The translations under genes were made by a program, and so were the position numbers. A stretch of DNA of 64,000 bases, from NCBI RefSeq assembly GCF_015706575.1, contig NW_024037048.1, positions 13,285,512 to 13,349,511 on the forward strand. The letters are read 5' to 3'. This DNA comes from Patiria miniata (Eukaryota > Echinodermata > Asteroidea > Valvatida > Asterinidae). Positions within the stretch are counted from its first letter, which is position 1. Every line of letters starts with the position of its first letter. Below the pieces are notes generated by a model, which worked only from the letters and a program-made list of their open reading frames with translations, did not search any database and was not told the DNA's origin. This document shows positions 45,205 through 55,717 of the stretch, one piece after another.

Positions 45205-45524
45205 ATGGCTCGCTGTGACGGGGGTAGGGCATTTCCCTGACTAACATCAGTATCATGAAACTGCTCAGTACAGCCTACGGGGGTGCTAGTTGCTAAATCT
45301 TGCTCCATTAACGAGCTAACACTGTTAACAAGCAATGCATTACTTTCTGTGAGTATGCCTACAATATCCCCAACAAGATTATCAAAATTTGCCTCGGAAT
45401 TTATGAACAGAGTCCCAACAGTGGGCTCCACAACAGACGCACTTTCAAAAACACTGACTAGTGTTTCAACTAGCCTTTCATTCCGAAGGGCAAGTGCATC
45501 TTCCAGCACTTTAAACATGGCCAT
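45078..45524 (-). CDS. LTR-element ORF a (148 aa), gag position, unrecognised
   Basis: First sizeable frame after the primer-binding site. It opens MAMFKVLEDALALRNERLVE, then an acidic, helix-rich stretch with SVSSLMEQDLATSTPVGCTE. No capsid or zinc-knuckle motif recognised. It overlaps ORF b by ~127 bases in another frame. Similar acidic character on both sides suggests one protein split by a frameshift, real or programmed, around 45225. Confidence 0.5.
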   Translation of the reverse strand: MAMFKVLEDALALRNERLVETLVSVFESASVVEPTVGTLFINSEANFDNLVGDIVGILTESNALLVNSVSSLMEQDLATSTPVGCTEQFHDTDVSQGNALPPSQRAMWRWVKLICQIQNVLSLNLVGIFAVIQCLKREIVLRKYLSIL

Positions 45525-46139
45525 AACTGACCAAAGTCAAAATTTCACAGAACAAAGTCTATGAAAACACAATACAAATGGCTTCTTGAGCACTACAAAA
45601 TATATGGCGTACAAAACACACGTGACATGTTGAATTGCATCAACTCAAAACTGAATGCACGAAATGCCTCAATTGAAGCTCAAAAATATGCTCCGTTAAA
45701 CGTGAGGATAGACTTGACCATCCTACAAATCACCAACCATGCAACATTGGCTCAAAATATGAAAAACAGACACAGATGAAACTGGTCAATGAATATACGT
45801 ACGGCTCCTCTATGGGCACCATTGACATGAAAATTCTATTGACAAAGGCAGCTAAATATGTCAATAAAAAATGGGTTCATATAAACAATGCACAAAGACC
45901 ATCACTGTAAACGGGTTATACACGTGTGCAATAAACATGTAAAAATACATACAAAATTTGAGAAAACTGCCGATTTACAGATCTCCCACTGAAGGACATC
46001 AGTAGCCACATCCTCCACAGTCGCAGGACTTGAAAGGTTGAAACGTGCACCAGGGGATCTTTGAATTTGATGACCGATGATGAAGGATCACGACGAGATC
46101 AACAAGCAACACACTCCATCCCATCCTCGTCGCCATTTT

Positions 46140-47340
46140 TGAAGTGATTTGAATACTGCGGTGTCACAGCATGATGAGGGAGTTTGATCCCAAACTAAAT
46201 CAGGATAAGTGTGTTGGAGGCTGCCCCAGATGGAATCACACGGAATCACCAGTTCAGTTCAATTTCAGCGATTAATAGAGAATTTATTCAATCATCAGCA
46301 AATCAGTAGAATAACCAATGAGTTAATTAGATCAGTTGCAGTTAATGAACATGATGAACAGATGTTGATCCCAAAACTTCCCCAGTATATGTGCTATGTG
46401 TGTGGATCCCGGTCACGATGCAAAGACAGATCACCAGGCAAAAGATCACGTATAGTAAAGATCCCGTATAGTAAAGATCCCGTATAGTAAAGATCCCGTA
46501 TAGTAAAGATCCCGTATAGTAAAGATCCCGTATAGTAAAGATCCCGTGTAGTAAAGATCCCCAGGTGCAATAAATGAAGGTCTCACAGTAGACCGCGCCT
46601 ACATATTGCCTACGGAAAAATAAACAAGACAACACTGCGGTCAAAATACATGGTGAATGTGTACACACAATGGCGGTCAAAGGTCACACACACAACACGA
46701 GTTCAGACGCTGTGCATACAAGTACAACGTGGGTGTGTGTGGGAATATGCACGACTGTAGCTATGACGACGACGCTGCAAAATTGGAAAGTTCGTGAGTG
46801 AAAGTGTCACAAAAACGCAAGTTTCCCGCAAAGTTATGATAAAAAGGACACTCACCACAGGTTCCAGAGGCGCCCACCTTCCCACTCAGCACATGATTAT
46901 GCTGGCAAACAGCAAAGGAAAGGTGAATTCTCACCGAGAAAATCCCGGCTACAAAATAAGTGACTGCCGTCCAAAAGTTGGAAGACAAGCAGTGCCTGTT
47001 TCGCGCGCTCCCGCACGATGCGGACACATCACCAAGTGTCTCTAAAATATTATTGCACCCTCAACAAAATGCTGTTACGGATTACTTACACCCGTAAATG
47101 ACATAATATACTCAAAGGAACTTCCACCTAGACATTATTGTCATTCTTATACAATTATAATAAGAAAATGTAGAAGAAACCCTCTAAAACTATGGACCTA
47201 CTTGTTTCAAGAGTGAATGGACATTGAGTTAACAAGTGCTACATTTGCATAGGTCACGCGTCAACAACAACATAGGTCAATCTAAATATAGCCCTGTATC
47301 CGGGCAGCCGGTGTGTGGATGGAGGTTACGTGCCCCCACA
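46140..47340 (-). repeat. 5' LTR
   Basis: 1201 bp, the same length as the 3' LTR and with the same number of 16-bp units. Confidence 0.88.
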
Positions 47341-47448
47341 TTAACAATAACACTTTGGAAGTCTGATGGTTTATTTTTGTTTTAGTTATGATATTTTAGT
47401 AATGTAAGATGATTTGATATGATGGATTTGAGATAATCTGTCGCCTAC

Positions 47449-47515
47449 CTTTTGCTTGCTTCTTCTTTTTGAAGTCAAAGTCAAGACGTCGCCCCTGTAA
47501 CTTCTTCCGATGGTG
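47449..47515 (-). CDS. Endophilin-like exon (HHRKKLQGRRLDFDFKKKKQ)
   Basis: 67-nt exon, acceptor TTTCTACAG, donor AAAG|GTAGGC. Encodes HHRKKLQGRRLDFDFKKKKQ + AK, matching endophilin HHLKKLEGRRLD.DYKKKRQGK, the most conserved stretch of the BAR domain. Enters at phase 0, after ...KDLKEIN of the 48486 or 49336 exon. Confidence 0.9.
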
Positions 47516-47747
47516 CTGTAGAAATCAAACATTGGGGAGAAAGTTAATGTACTGTTTGACAAGAGACATTTGCACATTGCTGTAAGGCTCCTTATATAAA
47601 TTATGGGTCAAAGTGTGACAATTTTCGAGTTCCTGTTATCTCTGAACGTTGCCATTTGCTGTTCAAGTGTCATTAAGAATGACTTCAACAATTTGTTGGG
47701 TAGGTTGTCTGCTTCACATAATCACTCTTGGTGGACGACTGCATTAA

Positions 47748-48138
47748 CCCTAACCTTCCCAAATCCTCCAAAATCCTCTTTGCAAAATGAAGGATTTTGC
47801 AGGATTGAGGCTGTTTAATTGGCAAAAATGTGTGGCTGATTTTGCAGGATGCACGTGTGTCAAGGTCTTGGGCCGGGCCTTGTGTTTGTTTATGCTCAGC
47901 TGTGCATAAATTATACTTGAAGTCCTCCACACTGCTCCAGGATGTCACTGGCTCTGCCTCAACATATTGACAGTGATTGCTGGAGGATTTTGTAGGATTG
48001 AGGCAGTGATCATTCTTCCACGGATCACATTCAAGAAATAATGGAGGATTTTGCAGGATTGAGGCTGCTTGCAATTTTGACATGGAGGCAGTTGGAGGAT
48101 TTTGCAGCATCATCACAAAAATGCCCAGGGAGTTAGGG
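47748..48138. mobile_element. TTAA-flanked MITE with CCCTAAC ends
   Basis: TTAA at 47744-47747 and 48139-48142. Termini CCCTAACC...GTTAGGG are inverted. Inside are several AATCCTCCAAAATCCT / GGAGGATTTTGCAGGATTGA units in both orientations. A ~75-bp flank (AATGACTT..AACAATTT to GACGACTGCATTAA) lies on both sides, so the element sits at the joint of a small tandem duplication. Confidence 0.75.
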
Positions 48139-48485
48139 TTAAAATGACTTTAAACAATTTTGTATTCGTTGTGTAGGTAGTTTGCTATTCATAATCACTC
48201 TTGGAGGACGACTGCATTAAGGAGTGCACCAGAATTATAAAATCACAGATGTCAGATTTAACAGGGACAGGAAAAAAGTGGACCCCAAATTTATCGAATG
48301 ACCCAAAGTACACAGGCATAAGTTACAACCCAAATCAACCAGTAATCGATCACTTGTCTTGTATCAATTTTTTTCCAGATTGGCCACAATTTGTGCTTGA
48401 ATTTCCCCGCAGGTGGCTGTGCAACACAGTCCTGCTTCTATCAAAATCAACCAAATTCTGTCAGATTCTGTAAGATGGAACTCAC

Positions 48486-48619
48486 GTTGATCTCTTTCAG
48501 ATCTTTGTTCTTGAGATGATCCAGGGGATCCAGGAAGTTCTGTCTGACGTTCAAATCGAAGGGGCCCTTGACTTCAGAAAGTTGCCTCAGTGATTCTCCC
48601 ATCTCGACCATCGCCGTAG
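48486..48619 (-). CDS. Endophilin-like BAR exon, duplicate 2a
   Basis: 134 nt, acceptor TTTTAATACAG, donor AAC|GTGAGT. Encodes TAMVEMGESLRQLSEVKGPF and then DLNVRQNFLDPLDHLKNKDL. Intact frame and splice sites, same phases as duplicate 2b. Because 134 is not a multiple of 3, using both exons in one mRNA would shift the frame. Confidence 0.75.
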
Positions 48620-49335
48620 CTGTATTAAAAAAATAACCAAAACAATTTTTTTTTTATTGATACCTATAAAAAACAACATTTTATTGTTCTGTTGTTTCCA
48701 CCAAAACTAAACAGCTGTGCTAAGTATACCCTGGAAGCTAAGATTGTCTATGAAATGCATGGTCTATGAAATGCATTATTAGACAGAGTAAAAAAAAAAA
48801 TGGTTTCCCGTCTGCTTTTTTTTTCCTCCACCATGAGGTGAGGTATATGTTTTCATCGGCCTTGGTTTGTCTGTGAACAGGATAACTCAGGATAAATGCG
48901 GAGGCACTAGGCTCACGTGAATCGCGCACTCCGGACTCCTTCGACCAAAACATTTGCGAGCCTCGTCTTTAAGAACGCATGTACGTAGTCGTGGCGCGAC
49001 CTCAAAAATGGCTACTAATTTTGTTCGCCGGATTACGCTATATGAGAATGTAATTTCCAGTAACCCTGGTTAACCCTTCTGTTAGTGAGCATAAGCCATG
49101 TCTGAATGACATGGCTACGACTAACACTAGCCCACATGGGAAGTGGCTTCATCTGCTTCCATAGGTGCAACTAATGTATTAGCCGTAGCCACTTCATTCT
49201 GACGTGGCTTTATGCTTTTCCATTTTCCCTAATTTGTGCTTGAATTTCCCCGAACGTGGCTGTGCAACACAGTCCTGATTCTATCAGAATCAACCAGATA
49301 ATGGATGATGTTAGATTTTGTAAGATGGAACTCAC

Positions 49336-49469
49336 GTTGATCTCTTTCAGATCTTTGTTCTTGAGATGATCCAGGGGATCCAGGAAGTTCTGTCTGACGT
49401 TCAGATCGAAGGCGCCCTTGACTTCAGAAAGTTGCCTCAGTGATTCTTCCATCTCGACCATCGCCGTAC
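49336..49469 (-). CDS. Endophilin-like BAR exon, duplicate 2b
   Basis: 134 nt, acceptor GGATACAG, donor AAC|GTGAGT. Encodes TAMVEMEESLRQLSEVKGAF and then DLNVRQNF.... Closer to the copy-1 exon at 4079-4212 than 2a is. Confidence 0.8.
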
Positions 49470-49924
49470 CTGTATCCAAACAAAAACAAAAACATAACAA
49501 AATCCATCTTTTTATAATGCCTATAACAGGAAAGATTATATTGTGTTAATACAAAGCTCATTGATTGGGTTTTCATATCCTAGATTTGGAAAGTGCTACA
49601 GGCAAAACTTTATTCAAAAATTGGTCCTGCCATTTGGGTTTCGTCTTTTTTGACTCACCTGTATATTGCAAATGTATGCATTTATAAATTAAAAAAAATT
49701 AAAAAATAAAAAGTGGGTGCAAAAAAAGGCAGCGGGCAGCTACGAGAAACTGGTTTATTTCTTTACTTGGCCTTGCATATATCTGAAGTGCTGGGCCCTA
49801 CATAAATTACGCAATACTCATGGTATATGTTGGTGGATTGGAACACTGATTATAGCACCTTTTTGAGAGCTTTATGATCAGTCTACCACAGAAGGAAAGA
49901 GAATACATCTTGAAGCTTGCTCAC

Positions 49925-49988
49925 CAAATGTTGAATCTTCTCCTAATTCTCTGCCGTTCTTCACGGACTTTGCTCATGGCTCTGGAGA
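49925..49988 (-). pseudogene. Endophilin-like exon with 62-nt internal deletion (copy 2)
   Basis: Same acceptor (CTGAACAG) and donor (TTTG|GTGAGC) as copy 1, but 64 nt instead of 126. The segment from GQNK through VML is missing, which shifts the frame and brings an early stop in the next exon. Unlike copy 1 it retains TTA (Leu) in GRELGED. Confidence 0.82.
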
Positions 49989-50140
49989 CTGTTCAGGAAA
50001 GACAATACGATTGATTAGGGTCAGCACACAAATAGAAGATCTATCTCTATTTGGTTTGTTTGAAGTGAATACTTAGACCCGATTCAAACCGGTGTTCTAT
50101 AGTCACCCCAAACGTAATTATTCCAAAGGGTTACAATTAA

Positions 50141-50462
50141 AGGTAATATACGACATTTGCAAACACCAACAAACAAAACTACCAAATTATTATGAAATCC
50201 TTTACTTGACTGTAGGTGAATGACAGTCTCAGACATCCTGTGAAATCATGGCACCTGGTGTGCTGTCATTTTTAAGAAAAGTGGAATTTTTGTATTGATT
50301 TCAAAAGATGGTCGGCCGACCATCGTTGGAAGAAACTGATTTGTCCAAATAGTGCCCCAATTTACCCAATTTATTCAGTCCACATTTTTTTTGCAAGCGG
50401 TTTCACATCCGTGAATGGATGCAAGCCAGCTAGTCTGGTTCCCTGAGCTCAGGGGGAACAAC
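50141..50462 (-). mobile_element. Truncated TTAA-type MITE (copy 2 counterpart)
   Basis: Same as 5179-5500, beginning after TTAA (50137-50140) with AGGTAATATACGACATTTGC. Confidence 0.68.
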
Positions 50463-50628
50463 ACAAGATCCGGCCCAAGACCTTGACACAGTGCATCCTC
50501 ATAAATCACTAATCAGGCACACATTTTTGCCATATAGCCTCAATCCTGCAAAAGCCTACATTTTGCAAATAGGATTTTGGAGGATTTGGGAAGGTTAGCG
50601 CCAATGATGTTTCAATTTTGGTTCTTAC

Positions 50629-50701
50629 CTGGATTGGGCTTAAGGTATTCTATTGTCTTGTTCACCAAATCATCCACTGTGTGACCTGTCACGTCAATTT
50701 T
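50629..50701 (-). CDS. Endophilin-like exon, first BAR helix (copy 2)
   Basis: 73 nt, the counterpart of 5648-5720. Encodes KIDVTGHTVDDLVNKTIEYL + KPNP (Gln to Lys relative to copy 1). Splice sites intact. Confidence 0.82.
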
Positions 50702-51411
50702 CTAATGAAAAAAAAAATACATTACCCAAAGACAATGAGAAGAATTCAATCAGCATAAATAATCTCAAGCAATATTTACTAATACTAAATGTGTTAAAAC
50801 TGTTTTCGCTATGGCAGGAGAGATTCATACCCTGGACTCCGTTGCGTGTACACAACAGAGTCCAACCTGGGCTAGGACTAGGGCTAAGTTACACTTACAG
50901 CAGACAGGGCTCTGGAGTGCTCTGAAACGTGCAAAACAAAACGGGCAAAGAAAATGTCCTCAGTATTTCACCAACCAAGTTTGGAGACTCAATTCAATTT
51001 TCAAAGGACATTTTTCTTCAATGTTTTGCACATTAGAGGGAAGTCAAGTGATTTCAAAATGGGACTAAATACTAGACTGGTACATGTCCAACCATCATGA
51101 CCATATGGTCCAACTATTTGAAAAGACTGACCTCTTCATTCAGTGTCAATAGTCTGGTGGCTTGACTACGGAGAAATGTGTAGTAAATTGAGACTAGTTC
51201 CCGCTTCATGCCACATGTTTCTTTAATTCTTTTGGCATGGTTGATTGATGCAGTACTGAAGCTGTGTTGGACTGGTTGTTTCAGGTGCCAGTCTTTTTTC
51301 TTGCTTTGCATGTTTTCAATACCATAAGTTTTGGGACTCTCATACACAGTATTGAGAGTCCCAAATTTTCGGACTACACTTACAGTAGTCCGAGTAACTT
51401 GGACCATGCTT

Positions 51412-52320
51412 GGACCCAACTTATCGTCTTTTTAACATTCAGATTTCACCCTCAAAATGGTCTCCCAATTACTAGATAGGCCACCTGAGGTACAAATGGA
51501 CATCGATGATTAAAATGGTTGTACTGAAGTTTATTTACGATCCGGAAGAAAAGTGAAATTTCCCGTTCAATTCTGAGAGCTCCCCTTGCGATCATGAACA
51601 CGTTAAATTTCCGACTCGTGTTAATGTTTGAACGACGTGATATAGTCTTCATGCCCAGCGTACATTCAATGGTCCCCATATCCCGAGTGCGATTCCGTTA
51701 CTGAGCGCGAAGCATCGATTATGATAATGAGTAGACTGGATCTCGCTTGTGAACACAAGTGGATTTCAAATGGTAAAAGACAATCGGGAACTAGCTTGAA
51801 CTGGTTTCCGCCCATAAAAGCTGTCCTAGTTCCCGACTCACTATTATCGTTCGAAATGTACCTGTGTTTACAAACGAGATCCAGTCTACTCATTATCATA
51901 ATCGATGCATTGCGCTCGGTAACGGAATCGCACTCAGGATATGGGGACCATCGAATGTACAATGTACACTGGGCATGAAGACCACATCGCATCGTTCAAA
52001 CATTAACATGAGTCGGAAATTGAACGTGTTCACAATCGCGAGGGGAGCTCTCAGGATTAAATGGGAAATTTTCACTTTTCATCCAGATCGTAAGTAAACT
52101 TCAGTACAACCATCTTAATTATTGATGTCTACTTGAACCTCAGGTGGCGTATCTAGTAATTTGGAGACCGTTTTGAGGGTGAAATCTGATGTTTTTGTTG
52201 GGCAATGTTGGGTTTTTGGGACAAAAGAGAAAATTGTGTTGCTCGGCATATACGGGAATTGCTTGGACCCCACTATCGCCAGACCATGTCCGAATGTTAA
52301 AAAGGCGATAAGTTGGGTCC
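51412..52320. repeat. Large inverted repeat (foldback), arms ~400 bp
   Basis: Left arm from GGACCCAACTTATCG, through CACCTGAGGTAC, GTTAATGTTTGAACGA and CGATTATGATAATGAGTAGA. The right arm gives the reverse complements in reverse order, ending GATAAGTTGGGTCC. Inner turn at CGGGAACTAG/CTAGTTCCCG (51785-51836). Arms differ by scattered substitutions and indels. Copy 1 keeps only the left arm. Confidence 0.85.
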
Positions 52321-52820
52321 AACTTAGCCCCATAAATGTGGCCAATTTACTGGACTACCTCCGTAAATAAAGGCCACACTTCCACCATGTACAAAAACAT
52401 GTCAAACTTTGTCAATTTTGATTTGCACATTTAGGCTTAATTTGTAGTTTATTTTTGCTTTAGAAGCCTACTCACCCTCTTGATAGCCTAATCAGAAAGT
52501 GCTGCCTTTTTCAGATGTCTCTTTTTCGTGAAATTTCCAGATTCGTTTGCACACAATCGCATATCAAAATTTCAACATGAAATTTCACGAAAATTAGACA
52601 TCTGAAAAAGGCAGCACAAACATGACAAAAGAGGGTGAGCATGGTGAGTAACTTCTAAACCAAAAATAAAGTACAAACTAGGCCTAAATGTGAATATCAA
52701 AATTTGACAAAGTTCGACATGTTTTTGTACATGATGGACATGGTGGAAGTGTGGCCTTTATTTGCGGAGGTAGTCCAGTAAATTGGCCACATTTATGCCG
52801 GCTAGGGTCCAACTCCAAGT
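52315..52820. repeat. Second inverted repeat, arms ~220 bp, joined to the first
   Basis: AATTTACTGGACTACCTCCG ... GTGCTGCCTTTTTCAGATGT on the left, ACATCTGAAAAAGGCAGCAC ... CGGAGGTAGTCCAGTAAATT on the right. Its left end overlaps the right end of the foldback at 51412-52320. Confidence 0.87.
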
Positions 52821-53621
52821 TAGGCGACGGTCCGCGGACTACACTTGAACCTTCAAACACCATGACCATGATTTTGAAAACCCGAATCCCACCCGACATA
52901 ATTTGCTGACCTATCTCGAACCAGACTGGGACCGTGAGTGCATAAAAACGTGCAAAATTACTACTGACGCTTTTTTACTCACGATTAGGCTAATTGAATG
53001 CCCACACAACACATACATCAACATGATATAGTTGCAAGCATGTCACCTGCGAAATTTGAGACCTTAAATCCAATTTTAAGGCAAGTTTTTGGCAGTTCAA
53101 AAACCATCCACGTCAATCTCCATGCTCTGGAAATGTGTATGTGATTCCCAATGTATTCTGGGTACATGTAGGTATAGTTCAAGAGCCTTGCAGCTCACTT
53201 GTTTTTCAATCGATAGCCAAATGAACATATAGCGCCCTCTGTTAAAAAATGAAACATTCTACATTCACTCAGATCAACAAGAGGGCGCTGTTTTATCTAC
53301 ACGATGAAAATGTTCTAGCTAGGGAGTTTTTTTGCACAATGCATTGCAGTACACATCAACGTGATGTCTCACGTTTGGATTTCGATAACTCTTTGCAAAA
53401 TTAGAATTAAAAGCTGAATTTTGGGTCATACAATGCTCACCAAAGCAACTTTGCGAGGCAGAAGTTTCGGGGATTATTGAGGAAACTGTAGTGCCAAAGA
53501 AGCTTGCAAATTTGATTCACACTGGTTTTATTATGCAGCACAAACTTTTGCACGATATGGATGCCTTAAGTTTTGGGACTCTCATACACAGTATTGAGAG
53601 TCCCAAATTTTCGGACTAGGC

Positions 53622-54327
53622 CTAGACCCGTGAACGTGGCTATATACATAGCCACGCTTCAGTCTATAGTAAAAAGACTCTATTGCGATCCGCGGTTACA
53701 AAGATGGAGTGACCGTTCTAGCCGAATTTCGGCTACATTTGACAGAATATTTGCATACAAAAATGAGTTGTACAGAAAATCAGCAGAATTTTTTTTTTCG
53801 GCAGAATTATGAAGATGAAGGAAAAATGAAAAAGATTAGAGAAATATGGCACATTTGGTTTGAAAAACCTTCATTTATTGAAAGATCCCTGAAACAAACC
53901 CTTGCACAATGGACCAGCAATTATACTGGGTAATTTGACAGACTTTCGAAGTGGATTTAGCAGAAATATATATGGTATTACGGTCAGCCTGCCATGTAAG
54001 ACGGTTAGTCTGGTACCCACTCGTGATACTCCAACCGTTTTACGCATGCGGAACTCGGGGTACCAGAGTGTCATGCCTGTCTTAGATTTCTGATCATTTT
54101 GAAACATTCGTTGTGACAAAGTTGTGCCGTATTTTACATCAAATTTCTTGGCAATGACAGATCCAACACTCGCGTATATTCACAGGAAGCCCAACAAGTA
54201 AGTGATTCACCCATGGGCGAAATTATACATGGTCATATGTAGCGGATCAAAAGATAGAATGCTTTCGCTTGTATTTACCCGAGGGAAGCGCGTGGCGTTG
54301 TATACAACGCCACGTTCACGGGTCTAG
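53622..54327. mobile_element. 706-bp inverted-repeat element with 7-bp target duplication
   Basis: Ends CTAGACCCGTGAACGTGGC / GCCACGTTCACGGGTCTAG are a perfect 19-bp inverted pair. Flanked by ACTAGGC on both sides (53615-53621, 54328-54334). No transposase domain in the frames inside. TSD length suggests a hAT-type non-autonomous element (inference). Confidence 0.82.
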
Positions 54328-54569
54328 ACTAGGCCTAGCCTAGCCCTAGGGCGGCCTAAATCATTAATGACATTTTTTTTGCCAGCCATTGCCAGCATAA
54401 TTTATTACTTTTGTATTAGTCAGAATGGGACAAAACTATACGTTCACGTTACGAGTGTCTTACTAAACTGATCTTGAGTAACTGCTCCAACAGAATCCTG
54501 TATTTTATTCTGAAATTTACCTTTCCAAAACGAGTTGTGGATCACGTTGTAATTTCCCCATGTGGTGAT

Positions 54570-54835
54570 ATCTGGCGCCAGCTGTCAACTGATAAGAGAA
54601 CTGCGCCCTCTATTGATTCGATAAATAGCGCCCTCAATTGATAAGATGAGTGGCGCCCTCTATTGACCTTTCCCGTTTGGGGCAAACAAGTGGGGCGAGT
54701 TGGTAACTGTATGGTCAGTAGAGGGCGCTGTTTTGTTTTTCAATAGAGTGCGCTATTTATTGGATCACAAATTAGCTGTTTATGTATATCAATAGAGGAA
54801 GCTCTTCAAATTTTCAACAGAGGGCGCTATATCGG
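54570..54835. repeat. Cluster of AGAGGGCGC / GCGCCCTCT motifs (copy 2)
   Basis: GCGCCCTCTATTGAT, GCGCCCTCAATTGAT, GCGCCCTCTATTGAC, AGAGGGCGCTGTT and AGAGGGCGCTATA within 250 bp, one more unit than copy 1. Confidence 0.75.
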
Positions 54836-55198
54836 ACAAGTAGAATGGCATAACCGGAATGTGATCAGTTTATAGTTGCTTGCCCGTGCAATTTTTTAGT
54901 TTTGACAATGAAAAATACATTTTGTTTTCAAATTTCTATTTTTCTAGCAATATGAAAGCTTTGCACTTTGTAATGATGGAGACATCTATCGAAACGATCC
55001 GCCCACGTTTAATTATAGAATTTTGATGTTACAAAAATTTCGAACTATTTAAGAGCCCAATAAATGATCACTCGAATCTAAAATAAAGCTTATAATTTTT
55101 TTCTCTGACGGCGTGAAACGTCCGAGAGCGAAATAGAAAATCAAGTGGTTACATTGTTTAAACTAGTAAACCAAACAATGCGGGTAGAGCTACTTTAA

Positions 55199-55717
55199 AG
55201 GGAACATACATCATTTGCTTTTGCTGTAATTTTCAGAAATGGATGGAATTGGGGGGTTGGAAATATATAGCAAATATATTTACACTGACTTTTTTTGAGG
55301 TTTTGGGTTCGAAAATGCTATAAAAAACAAGACAAACAATCATTTTCCTGTAGTCTGGTTCCCTGACTCCATTTAAGAATAAACAGAGCAGTTTACAAAT
55401 ATTGGGGAATTGTAAGGTCAGGGAACCAGTCTAGCTGGCTTGTACCCGTTCATAGGTGTGTAATCGATTGCAAACAATTGCGATGGTCAACTGGGGCCAG
55501 TATTTGAAAAAAAAAAGCCAGTTTTTTCCAACGCTGATCGGCCGATCAGCGTTGGAAATTGATACAAAAAATACCACTTTTCTTGAAAATAACAGTATAC
55601 CAGGTGCCATGATTTTACAGGATGCTTTACACTGTCATTCACTAACAGTCCGGCAAAGTATTTCAAAATGATTTGGTAGTTTTATTTTTTGATGTTTGCA
55701 AATGTTGTATTTTCCCT
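55199..55717 (+). mobile_element. TTAA-flanked MITE, 519 bp, with empty site in copy 1
   Basis: TTAA at 55195-55198 and 55718-55721. Same family as 16250-16762 (ends AGGGAACATACATCATTTGC and GCAAATGTTGTATTTTCCCT). The paralogous site at 8563-8575 reads ACTTTAAAAGCC with one TTAA. Confidence 0.92.

Larger units (their letters stand above)
41746..47340 (-). mobile_element. LTR retroelement without visible polymerase (5.6 kb)
   Basis: Two direct repeats of exactly 1201 bp (41746-42946 and 46140-47340) begin TGAAGTG and end CCCCCACA, flanked by TTAA on both sides (41742-41745, 47341-47344), a 4-bp target duplication. Orientation is minus: after the right LTR comes TGGCGACGAGGATGGGAT (primer-binding site), and the purine-rich AAAGCAGGGAA stands just before the left LTR. 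Every open frame seen in one LTR is identical in the other, so insertion is recent. The 3193-bp interior has no RT, integrase or protease. It sits in the endophilin intron, 109 bp from the exon at 47449. Confidence 0.9.
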
